The translations under genes were made by a program, and so were the position numbers. The notes under the pieces were generated by a model, which had not been told where the DNA came from, made no database searches, and worked only from the letters and a program-made list of their open reading frames with translations. DNA of 64,000 nt. It comes from an uncultured Muribaculaceae bacterium. Lineage in GTDB: Bacteria > Bacteroidota > Bacteroidia > Bacteroidales > Muribaculaceae. Shown in pieces: positions 16,544 through 24,206 of this stretch (within the stretch, counting starts at the first letter, position 1; every line of letters begins with the position of its first letter). The stretch lies in assembly GCA_910577315.1 (NCBI GenBank), contig CAJTME010000002.1, positions 62,001-126,000 on the forward strand, given 5' to 3'.

Positions 16544-18550
16544 ATGTCTCCCGTCCAACAACGAATCGAAGAGCTTCGCCGTGAAATCAACGGCCACAAT
16601 CATAAGTACTATGTCGAAAACTCTCCGTCGATTTCCGACTATGATTTCGACATGCTCCTCAAGGAGCTTGAGCACCTCGAGGCCGAACATCCTGAATTTG
16701 ATGACCCATTGTCGCCAACCCACCGTGTCGGCTCCGACCTGTCGAAGGGTTTCGACCAGACTCCGCATATTTATCCGATGCTGTCATTGTCCAACACCTA
16801 TTCCATTGACGATGTGGACGCGTGGGCAACCCGTGTGCGCGAGGCCCTTCCCGGTCAGGATGTGGAAATTGTCGGTGAGATGAAATTTGACGGCTCGGGC
16901 ATATCGCTGATTTATGAGCACGGGCGCCTGGTGCGTGCCGTTACGCGTGGCGATGGAGAGAAAGGCGACGTTGTCACCGACAATGTCAAGACAATCCGCT
17001 CGATTCCATTGCAGCTTCAGGGCTCAGGCTGGCCCGACCATTTTGAGATACGCGGCGAGATAGTCATGCCCTGGGCCTCGTTCGAGCGCCTTAACGCCGA
17101 GCGCGCTTTTAATGAAGAACCGCTTTTTGCCAATCCGCGAAATGCCTGCGCAGGCACCCTCAAGTTGCTCGACCCGAAGGAAGTGTCCCGCCGGGGGCTT
17201 GACGCCTATCTGTATTATCTGTTGGGCGAGGACCTCCCGTTTGACAACCACTATGACAACATGGAGGCTGCCCGCAGCTGGGGCTTTAAGGTCAGTTCGG
17301 CGATGAAGAGAATGCACACTATTGCCGAGGTCGATGAATACATTGCCCATTGGGACAAGGCGCGGCGCGAACTGCCGGTGGCCACCGACGGACTTGTGTT
17401 CAAGGTAAATTCCCTGCGCCAGCAGCTCAACCTCGGTTTCACCGCCAAGTCGCCGCGTTGGGCGGTGGCCTATAAATTTCCGGCCGAGCGGGCATTTACA
17501 CGATTGCGTTTCGTTTCGTTTGACGTCGGCCGCATGGGCATAATCACCCCGGTCGCTAACCTTGAACCGGTTTTGCTTTCGGGAACGATTGTAAAGCGGG
17601 CTTCCTTACACAATGAGGACATAGTCAATACCCTCGGAATCCATGAGCACGACATGCTTTATGTGGAGAAGGGCGGCGAAATAATTCCGAAAATCACAGG
17701 TGTCGATACCTCAGCCCGCGAGCCGGGTGCCTCGCCGGTCAGATTCGTCAGTCATTGCCCCGCCTGCGGAACCGCTCTGGTGCGTGTCGAGGGCGAGGCG
17801 GCATGGGTGTGTCCCAACAAGTATGGTTGTCCCCCGCAGATTGTGGGACGTATCGAGCACTTTGTAGGACGCCGTATGATGAACATCGACGGCATCGGCG
17901 AGGAAACTGCCGCAGCCTTGTACGCAGTCGGGCTGGTCAGGCAGTACAGCGACCTCTATGATTTGAAAGCCGATGATTTGCTGCGCATCGAGGGCTTTGG
18001 TCCGCGCAGCGCCGAACGTGTCATCGACGGCGTGGAAGCCAGCAAGCAGGTGCCGTTCGAGCGGGTCGTATATGCGCTTTCGATTCCTTTCGTCGGCGAG
18101 ACCACGGCCAAGAAGATTGCCCGCGCCGTCGGCTCAATTGACGAGCTGATGTCATGGAGCGCCGAGCGCCTTGAATCAATCGAGGACGTTGGCCCGCGCA
18201 TCGCCCGCAGCATCATAGAGTATTTTGAGGCGCCCGTCAACCGCGAAAATATAGAACGTCTCAGGGCTGCCGGCGTGCAGCTCGCTATGCCCGAAGGATA
18301 TGCCGAGGCAGCAGGCGATAAGCTGGCCGGCAAAACGTTTGTCATCAGCGGTGTGTTCTCGCGCCATAGCCGCGATGAATACAAGGAACTCATCGAACGC
18401 AACGGCGGTAAAAATTCAGGATCAATCTCTAAGAAGACCGATTATGTGCTTGCCGGGGAGAATATGGGGCCTGCCAAACTCGAGAAAGCCACGAAACTCG
18501 GGGTGCCCGTCATTGACGAGGATACATTCCTCCAGATGATTGGGGAATAA
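16544..18550 (+). CDS. ligA: NAD+-dependent DNA ligase LigA
   Basis: Seals nicks in replication and repair, using NAD+ as the adenylate donor. From the ATG at 16544 the protein has 668 residues, the usual length. Domains in order: Ia (about 1-65), adenylation domain with the active lysine K114 in EMKFDG, OB fold (about 310-390), a four-cysteine zinc finger (CPACG ... CPNKYGCP, about 400-425), helix-hairpin-helix repeats (about 440-570), and a C-terminal BRCT domain (about 590-668, KTFVISGVFSRHSRDEYKELI). A start at TTG 16520 would overlap the promoter's -7 element and is rejected. The gene is monocistronic, ending in the long stem shared with the convergent FadL-like gene. Confidence 0.97.
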   Translation: MSPVQQRIEELRREINGHNHKYYVENSPSISDYDFDMLLKELEHLEAEHPEFDDPLSPTHRVGSDLSKGFDQTPHIYPMLSLSNTYSIDDVDAWATRVREALPGQDVEIVGEMKFDGSGISLIYEHGRLVRAVTRGDGEKGDVVTDNVKTIRSIPLQLQGSGWPDHFEIRGEIVMPWASFERLNAERAFNEEPLFANPRNACAGTLKLLDPKEVSRRGLDAYLYYLLGEDLPFDNHYDNMEAARSWGFKVSSAMKRMHTIAEVDEYIAHWDKARRELPVATDGLVFKVNSLRQQLNLGFTAKSPRWAVAYKFPAERAFTRLRFVSFDVGRMGIITPVANLEPVLLSGTIVKRASLHNEDIVNTLGIHEHDMLYVEKGGEIIPKITGVDTSAREPGASPVRFVSHCPACGTALVRVEGEAAWVCPNKYGCPPQIVGRIEHFVGRRMMNIDGIGEETAAALYAVGLVRQYSDLYDLKADDLLRIEGFGPRSAERVIDGVEASKQVPFERVVYALSIPFVGETTAKKIARAVGSIDELMSWSAERLESIEDVGPRIARSIIEYFEAPVNRENIERLRAAGVQLAMPEGYAEAAGDKLAGKTFVISGVFSRHSRDEYKELIERNGGKNSGSISKKTDYVLAGENMGPAKLEKATKLGVPVIDEDTFLQMIGE

Positions 18551-18645
18551 TAAAAACAATAATCGCCTTTTTGTAATTTCTCGGAGTTCTCCGAGTACTC
18601 CGAGAGCTCGGAGTTACCAAAAAGGCGATTATTGTTTTTATTATT
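18546..18645. terminator. Long bidirectional terminator with an inserted double palindrome
   Basis: A perfect 28-bp stem (18546-18573 with 18618-18645), rich in A on one side and T on the other, runs from the ligA stop to the stop of the convergent FadL-like gene. The apical part is not a simple loop but contains two further hairpins (18580-18613). Folded as RNA it predicts a three-way junction. Confidence 0.85.
18580..18613. repeat. CTCGGAG composite palindrome, copy 1
   Basis: Four heptamers in the order CTCGGAG, CTCCGAG, CTCCGAG, CTCGGAG, separated by two bases each (TT, TA, AG). Heptamers 1-2 and 3-4 form two 7-bp hairpins with 2-base loops; 1-3 and 2-4 could pair instead. The first 21 bases recur exactly at 33758-33778. 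Confidence 0.8.
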
Positions 18646-20241
18646 TCAGAACTTGAAGCCTGCCGAGACTACTATCGAGTTGGTGGTTTCGGTTAGGTCG
18701 GCGGTGGGAGCCTTTACATCGGCATAGTTGGTGAAGGCGTGGTAGGTCGACTTCTTGTTGCGGTAGATGTAGGCGCCGTCAATGTAAAATGCCTTGTAGC
18801 GGTAGCCGAGACCGAACGAGATGGCGAAAGCGTCGCGGTTGAGGGTATAGGCGGGATTCATGCCGGCGGTGTAGACTTCCACGTCTCCGTCGAGTACCTC
18901 GCTTTTTGCGGTGGATGTCGAATAGTTGTAGCCGGCGCGGAGGCTGAACCGTGGGGTGACGCGGAACTCGGCGCCTATGCGGATGATGTCTGCGGCCTTG
19001 AAATAGTTCTTGATGTCGTCGTTGACAGGGTCGTTGGAGGCGTATGAGCCCCAGCCGTTCTGGCTGCTTACCTTGATGTCATTGTAGGCCTGACGTTCGT
19101 AGTCAACACTGACGATGGCCGAATTGCCGATTACGGCGGCGGCACCAACCATGAATTTCCACGGGGAATTCATGTGGAAATTGTAGTAGAGGTCTTCGGT
19201 GTATTCCGACCCTTGCAGGGGATTGCCGTTGCCTTCTTCGGCAGCCGGGTTGAGATAGCTGTACTGGCTTTCGGCGTATGCGTTGTTGCTTATCGAGTAC
19301 CAGGTAGGGGTGTGGATGGCGGCACCGATGCGCAGCATGTCTATGGGTTTGACGATTACGCCGAACTTCATGTTGAAACCGGTGCCGGATATGGCGCGCC
19401 AGTTGTCAAGCCATACGCCGGCGTCACCTTTCACGAGGCCTTCGTTGGAGGCGATTGTGGCGTTGGACATGCTTTCGGAATAGAAGGTGGTTGAGCTGTA
19501 ACTCAGGTCGGTGATGCCGAAACCGATGCCCCACATGAATACATCGCTCACGTTGCCGCCGAAGTCGATGTTGTATTCGTCAACATAGCCACGCTCCTGA
19601 ACGATTGATTCCGCGTCGCCGACTGTCGAGCGGTTCGATAATCCCTGATAGCCTGTAGAAGTGGGGTTTATCATATAGGAATTATATGCCAGAATCGACA
19701 GCCAGTCGTTGTTGGAATCGTAATATGGGTTGTAGGGGTTGGCATTGTCGCCGAAACTCAGGTCGGCCTCTGGCACGTTGCCTGTGAAAGCCGCGATATA
19801 GTCTGTCACAGACGATGGCGATGAGCCGTTATAGGCTTTGAAAGTGCGGTCGAACGAAGCGACGCGGTTGTAGGTAGCGCCCCACGAGAATGTGCGGAGA
19901 GCCCCGTCGAGGCGCACTGTGCCGATGTAGCCGAAGTTGTTGCAGCTGACCTTGGTCTTTGACGTGCCGATGTTGTAGTCGCCGGTGTTGGCCGAGATGT
20001 TTCGCGGCGAGATGTCGAGTGTGGCGCCGATTTCACTGCGGCGGTACACGCCTATGCCGGCAGGGTTCTGCGTCAGGGTGGAGAGGTCGCCGCCGAGGGC
20101 AGTGAATGCTCCGCCCATAGACATGAATCGTGCGGTTCCGCGCGTTTCGGTCTGCGAGAGGGTGTAGGCGTCCACGGCGCTTTGTGCCGACAGGATTGCG
20201 GGAGCGGCCACTGCCAGGGCCGCGAGGATTGTCTTTTTCAT
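18646..20241 (-). CDS. FadL/TodX-family outer-membrane transport protein
   Basis: A beta-barrel of the FadL superfamily, expected to let hydrophobic molecules cross the outer membrane. The 531 residues start with a signal peptide (about 1-20), followed by an N-terminal segment with the family-like pattern RGTARFMSMGGAFTALGGDLSTLTQNPAGIG (about 34-63), then alternating amphipathic strands with many aromatic girdle residues, ending in SAGFKF with the C-terminal phenylalanine typical of outer-membrane proteins. The substrate (fatty acid, aromatic or bile-related lipid) is not indicated. The gene follows a Trp-rich secreted-protein gene by 27 bases on the same strand, so the two probably share an mRNA. 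It ends against the long shared terminator. Confidence 0.85.
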   Translation of the reverse strand: MKKTILAALAVAAPAILSAQSAVDAYTLSQTETRGTARFMSMGGAFTALGGDLSTLTQNPAGIGVYRRSEIGATLDISPRNISANTGDYNIGTSKTKVSCNNFGYIGTVRLDGALRTFSWGATYNRVASFDRTFKAYNGSSPSSVTDYIAAFTGNVPEADLSFGDNANPYNPYYDSNNDWLSILAYNSYMINPTSTGYQGLSNRSTVGDAESIVQERGYVDEYNIDFGGNVSDVFMWGIGFGITDLSYSSTTFYSESMSNATIASNEGLVKGDAGVWLDNWRAISGTGFNMKFGVIVKPIDMLRIGAAIHTPTWYSISNNAYAESQYSYLNPAAEEGNGNPLQGSEYTEDLYYNFHMNSPWKFMVGAAAVIGNSAIVSVDYERQAYNDIKVSSQNGWGSYASNDPVNDDIKNYFKAADIIRIGAEFRVTPRFSLRAGYNYSTSTAKSEVLDGDVEVYTAGMNPAYTLNRDAFAISFGLGYRYKAFYIDGAYIYRNKKSTYHAFTNYADVKAPTADLTETTNSIVVSAGFKF

Positions 20242-20268
20242 ATAGTTGAACGCTTTGATTTTTTATTG

Positions 20269-21351
20269 TTACCTTCTGCCGCGTGTTCCACCGCCGCCAC
20301 CGCTGGTGCGCATTCCGCCGCCGGTGCTGCGGGTTGTGCTGCCGCCGGTGCTGCGGTATGTGCCGGTGTTTCGGCTCGGGGTGGAGTTACCCCACGATGA
20401 GTTGCGCGATGGAGTTGAAGTTGATGTGGAATTATTGCGGCCACGGTTGAGGTTAAGTCCGTTGGAGCCCGAGGTGCCGGTCGATGCCGGTCGAGAGTTG
20501 GGATAGGCGGGCGAAACGGTACCGTTGTAGCGGTTGTTTCCCATGTTGCCGGGTCGGGCAACGCTGGCTCCGGCACTGATGGCTCCGGGGCGGCGTCCGA
20601 TGGTGGAGGAGCCACCTGCTGGATTGTGCGGGCGTGAGCCGCCGGTCGAGTTTCCGGCCCAATGTCCGGGGCCGGGTGCAGGATGCCATCCGGGACCCCA
20701 TGACGGACCCCATGCAGGTCCCCAACCGGGGGCGTAACCGGGCCAATATCCGGGTCCCCATCCCCAGCTCCACGAATACCAGGGGTCATACCACCCCATG
20801 TTCCAGCTCCACGACCACGAGGGACCGTACCAGTTGTACCAGGGGCTGTACCATGACGAATAGGGCCAGGTTGCCCAGGGCGAGGCGTTGACTACATAAA
20901 CATTGATGTCTGTTGCCGGCTGTGAATAGTAAGAGTCTATGAGAGCTTGATTGCCCGAACCGTTCACTATGTCGGGGTTCGAGAATTTTTCGATGCGGCG
21001 CGTATAGGCATAGCTGTCGAGAAGAGCGTCGAGCGAATCGGCAGGTACGCTGTCGGCCACAAGGAACTGGCCGCGGCGATTGTAGGCATCGACGTCCATG
21101 TCAAGACCAGAGCCCTGGGGAACGTAGCCAGCCGGATCGGGATAGTTGACGATAGTGTTTGGTGTATAATAGTAGCCGGAATTGCCGGCTGCCTGTTTTG
21201 TCTGTTTCTGCGTGGCTGATGATTTGTCTTTCGACGCATTGTAATAGATGTCGTCATCCTCTTCGTCCCATGACGATGAGGATGGCATGGCGCTCGTGGC
21301 GGCAGTCGCTGCGAGCAGCATTGCGATGAGAGATAATCGGCGGAATTTCAT
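20269..21351 (-). CDS. Secreted low-complexity Trp/Gly/Pro/Tyr-rich protein of unknown function
   Basis: A 360-residue protein with a signal peptide (1-21), an acidic stretch (WDEEDDDIYY, about 28-37), and a fairly ordinary segment to about 175. Then comes an extraordinary run rich in Trp, Tyr, Gly and Pro (about 178-255; WYSPWYNWYGPSWSWSW, then PGW/GPAW repeats), and finally a Ser/Thr/Gly/Arg-rich disordered tail ending GGGTRGRR. There is no membrane helix after the signal and no recognisable domain. Similar proteins are carried by other Bacteroidales as hypotheticals (recollection, not checked). It heads the pair with the FadL-like gene. The composition suggests a cell-surface, matrix or carbohydrate/aromatic-binding role, but no function can be assigned. 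Confidence 0.75.
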   Translation of the reverse strand: MKFRRLSLIAMLLAATAATSAMPSSSSWDEEDDDIYYNASKDKSSATQKQTKQAAGNSGYYYTPNTIVNYPDPAGYVPQGSGLDMDVDAYNRRGQFLVADSVPADSLDALLDSYAYTRRIEKFSNPDIVNGSGNQALIDSYYSQPATDINVYVVNASPWATWPYSSWYSPWYNWYGPSWSWSWNMGWYDPWYSWSWGWGPGYWPGYAPGWGPAWGPSWGPGWHPAPGPGHWAGNSTGGSRPHNPAGGSSTIGRRPGAISAGASVARPGNMGNNRYNGTVSPAYPNSRPASTGTSGSNGLNLNRGRNNSTSTSTPSRNSSWGNSTPSRNTGTYRSTGGSTTRSTGGGMRTSGGGGGTRGRR

Positions 21352-21417
21352 AGCTGCCTTTCTTTTTATCGTTGATTATATAACGCTTAGACTCGATGTG
21401 ATGGTTCAAGTTTAATG

Positions 21418-21449
21418 CAAAACTACATAAAAATTCTTAAACAGGCAAA
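21418..21449 (-). promoter_or_regulatory. Promoter of the Trp-rich/FadL-like operon
   Basis: Minus strand: -33 TTTG (21449-21446), 20-base spacer, -7 TAGTTTTG (21425-21418), leaving a leader of about 60 bases. A full consensus match. Confidence 0.75.
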
Positions 21450-21475
21450 TTATGTGTGTCATGGCTATAAGCCGC

Positions 21476-22282
21476 TTATTCCATGGCGTCGGCAAAATCT
21501 TCGGGTGATAGGGGCGGCAAATCCATTTCGCGGCGCAGAGCATTGACCTCCGTTTTGTCGCGCAGGCGCCAGATTATCATTTTGCCGGTATCGGCCTGAC
21601 GCACTTTCTGGGTGCCGTAGATTTGCGGCTGGCCGCTGTATAGCAGGCTGCGGTCTTTCATCTTTGCGAAGAGTTTGCGGGGGAGTTCACCGGCGAGTGC
21701 GGCTTTCTCAAACAGATCGATATAGCGGCCTATGGTGGCGGGATCGGCGTGTTGAACCACGAAAAACAACCCTTGGGCGGCTGCCCCGACTTTGGCGGAC
21801 GGAATCCAACCGAGAGAGTCGAGCATGGCGGTGGCCCGCGGCTGGTTGATGCTGTCGGCCTCGCGGATGTCCTTCCACAGCCTCGATAGTGTTTCGCGGT
21901 CGTCGGGATTTTGCTTTCCGGCCATAATTAGACGTCCTCTCGGATTCTGGTCGGCGTCATATAGGTCGAGAAGTTCTCGGCGCAACGCGTGGTCATATTC
22001 GGGGTGGGCGATGGCCGTGCGCCGTTCGTTTTCGGCGGTGAGGGCAGCCCAGCGAGGCGACAGACGGCAGTCTTCCAGCTCCTCTCCTGCGGCTATTAGC
22101 TCGCAATGCCAGGTGGTGTCGGCGCGCTGGGCGTCGAGCAACAGGTCAATGGCCGCCTCCGGATTCCCATCGGCCGCGGCTGCCAACGCCGATGCAGTCA
22201 GCGAATCTGCGGGAAAGGATGCGAACGACGGCGCCGCCACAAATGCGGCTCCTGCAAATAATAATGCTTTGAATAAAGTCAT
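21476..22282 (-). CDS. Secreted DUF6624-like protein, function unknown
   Basis: A 268-residue protein with a signal peptide (about 1-21, ending FASFPA) and an otherwise helical, acidic body. It contains LYDADQNPRGRLI (about 107-119), which resembles the DQ-x-x-R signature of DUF6624 proteins, and a later helix-rich region with QHADPATIGRYIDLFEKAALAGE. The assignment is by resemblance, and the family has no known activity. It lies 39 bases downstream of the propeller lipoprotein gene with no promoter consensus visible between them, so it may be the fourth gene of the TonB-receptor operon, although its higher GC content differs from those genes. Confidence 0.62.
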   Translation of the reverse strand: MTLFKALLFAGAAFVAAPSFASFPADSLTASALAAAADGNPEAAIDLLLDAQRADTTWHCELIAAGEELEDCRLSPRWAALTAENERRTAIAHPEYDHALRRELLDLYDADQNPRGRLIMAGKQNPDDRETLSRLWKDIREADSINQPRATAMLDSLGWIPSAKVGAAAQGLFFVVQHADPATIGRYIDLFEKAALAGELPRKLFAKMKDRSLLYSGQPQIYGTQKVRQADTGKMIIWRLRDKTEVNALRREMDLPPLSPEDFADAME

Positions 22283-22321
22283 GGTAAGTAATATAAGTGG
22301 GTTGGCGTATGTGGGTTATAT

Positions 22322-23332
22322 TTAGAAATTTAAGGGAATAAAATCCTTGCCATTCCATCCTATGATTGAGTGGTTGTCGGTGACGGCTATCTTGTAGAGA
22401 GGCATCGGCACATTGAACAACCTGTCAACTATATTGCCGTCCCAGTCAATTTTGAAAATTGTGGGTGCTGTATCCTCTGCATCAGCATATTTGAAATTCC
22501 AATGGAGGGCATATATGAAATTTGGGGTCGTTGCAATATCAACTATATGCAGTGGATTCAGGTCTTCAAAATCGGCTTCGTTAAGAGTAGCGGGATTGAA
22601 CGTGTCTTCGCAAATTCGCACTTGCTTAACCAGCTTTCCGTCCATTCCAAATATTTCAATTATCGGATGGAGCCTGTATGCAAACGCCAATCTATCGTGT
22701 AGTCTTGAATAGGCGAGTTCTCCGGCATTTGACATCCAAGATGTGAGTTCCGGGGATAGTTGTATTCTCCTGATTGTGTCAACCTGCGCCGTGGTGATAT
22801 TTGCTTTCAGCGCATACTGCGCGCCCCCATTTGGCTCTCGCCCGATAAAAACAAATTTGTCGGGAGCGACCATTGATACATCTTGAACATACTGTGACAA
22901 TGGAAAAGGCACAGAGCTTCCATCACTGAAAATATATTTTTTAGTCCGTAATAGAACACTGTCATTCTCTGCGCGATATATCTCACCATCGTCTTGACTT
23001 ACGACCAAACAAGTGCTATCACAGTTATTAACCGGATATGGCATATATGACACATAGTATCCATCACCCTTGTGGCCCATTTCGGGCCCGACATTTAAGG
23101 TGTGGTTCTTGCTGTCGATTATGGCACGGCGAAGGAAACGTTGCCCGTATCCGCCTTCGGTTTCATAAACAAACCATAGCGTATCGCCTGTTATTTTCAT
23201 ATCATTGACATGGCGGATTGCAGGAAGCGTGCTACCTGTCAGTGTCAGCTTTTGAGCATCAGCCGATTGCTGAGCGTTGACAGAACAGCTTGTCAATGTC
23301 AGTGCAAAGATGAATATTATCAGATTTTTCAT
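22322..23332 (-). CDS. BF3164-like lipoprotein with TolB-type propeller
   Basis: A 336-residue lipoprotein: the N-terminus MKNLIIFIFALTLTSCSVN shows a lipobox (LTSC, Cys16), so the mature protein is lipid-anchored. The body carries beta-propeller-like repeats (MKITGDTLWFVYE, GEIYRAENDSVLL, PDKFVFIGREP, IVDIATTPNFIYAL), fitting the BF3164/TolB-like-6 family of Bacteroidota. No catalytic residues are evident. It follows the GLPGLI gene by 2 bases. The family is described mainly by structure; substrate or signal binding is the reasonable inference. The region is AT-rich relative to its neighbours. Confidence 0.75.
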   Translation of the reverse strand: MKNLIIFIFALTLTSCSVNAQQSADAQKLTLTGSTLPAIRHVNDMKITGDTLWFVYETEGGYGQRFLRRAIIDSKNHTLNVGPEMGHKGDGYYVSYMPYPVNNCDSTCLVVSQDDGEIYRAENDSVLLRTKKYIFSDGSSVPFPLSQYVQDVSMVAPDKFVFIGREPNGGAQYALKANITTAQVDTIRRIQLSPELTSWMSNAGELAYSRLHDRLAFAYRLHPIIEIFGMDGKLVKQVRICEDTFNPATLNEADFEDLNPLHIVDIATTPNFIYALHWNFKYADAEDTAPTIFKIDWDGNIVDRLFNVPMPLYKIAVTDNHSIIGWNGKDFIPLNF

Positions 23333-23334
23333 GT

Positions 23335-24195
23335 TTATTTAATTTCAAGTGGTTTGTATGGGATTGACTGTTGTGCAGCCTTATCAATATCGACCTCTTT
23401 TCCGTCTTTCCCAACTATATGTATTCTACGCGCGTCACCTCCCATTGATGCGATGTTAAATCCAACCGGTGATTTGAAATAACGGACAAGCGTTTTGGCC
23501 GCTTCTTCGGCGCTGCAATTTTTCTCATTGGCATTCTCGTATTGATATTTCATTATAGGCTCGTTTGAGCGTTCAAATCCGACAGCCTCCCAGATGAACT
23601 GCTGTTCGGCATCTTCTATTTTAAGAATCAATCCGGGTAATCCACCGAATTTGTAAGGGCCATACGGAAGTGGCAGTTCTGATGTGAACCACGCAGTGTA
23701 TGTGCGCCCCGCAAACTCTCCCGTAGTTTTTGAGCATTCATATCCAAGTATTGACGTGCTTTCTTCCGGTAGAAATGTCCAGTTGATAGTAGGGATAGAG
23801 TCGGCATATACCAACGTATTTACGTTTAGTGGCAATCGCAGCCGAAGGTTTGCCGATGTTCCGCGCGTCGGGCGTACCAGCTCGACAGGCCACGGCATTC
23901 CTGATACATTTGAATAAGAGTTTGCACCGCGTCGTATTTGCTCGGTTGCAAGAGAGTCAAAGTGCTGAATTATGTCACTGTAATCCTTGATGCAGTTCTT
24001 TCCAATTTGCACGATACGGGTGTCATCGTAGTAATCCTGTATATCAGGATGGTACTTGTATTTCAATGTGTAAGTAACCTTATATCTGGCGGTATCGACA
24101 GGAGTTGCCTTGTCAATCAGTTGCGACATCGTTTCATACGCGGATGCAGACATGCACATGAATGTGCAGATGATTGTCAAAATAAAATGTTTCAT
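23335..24195 (-). CDS. GLPGLI family secreted protein
   Basis: A 286-residue protein with a signal peptide (about 1-19, ending SASA) and the name-giving signature GGLPGLILKIED (about 187-198). Upstream of that is a typical pattern, GYECSKTTGEFAGRTYTAWFTSELPLPYGPYKFGG, shared by the family. GLPGLI proteins are periplasmic or outer-membrane-facing proteins of unknown function found next to TonB-dependent receptors in Bacteroidota. Here the gene follows such a receptor by 11 bases and precedes the propeller lipoprotein by 2, so a shared export or uptake task is inferred. Cysteines are few (C172-region pairing is possible), and there is no enzyme motif. Confidence 0.85.
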   Translation of the reverse strand: MKHFILTIICTFMCMSASAYETMSQLIDKATPVDTARYKVTYTLKYKYHPDIQDYYDDTRIVQIGKNCIKDYSDIIQHFDSLATEQIRRGANSYSNVSGMPWPVELVRPTRGTSANLRLRLPLNVNTLVYADSIPTINWTFLPEESTSILGYECSKTTGEFAGRTYTAWFTSELPLPYGPYKFGGLPGLILKIEDAEQQFIWEAVGFERSNEPIMKYQYENANEKNCSAEEAAKTLVRYFKSPVGFNIASMGGDARRIHIVGKDGKEVDIDKAAQQSIPYKPLEIK

Positions 24196-24206
24196 ATTAT
24201 TGGGAA

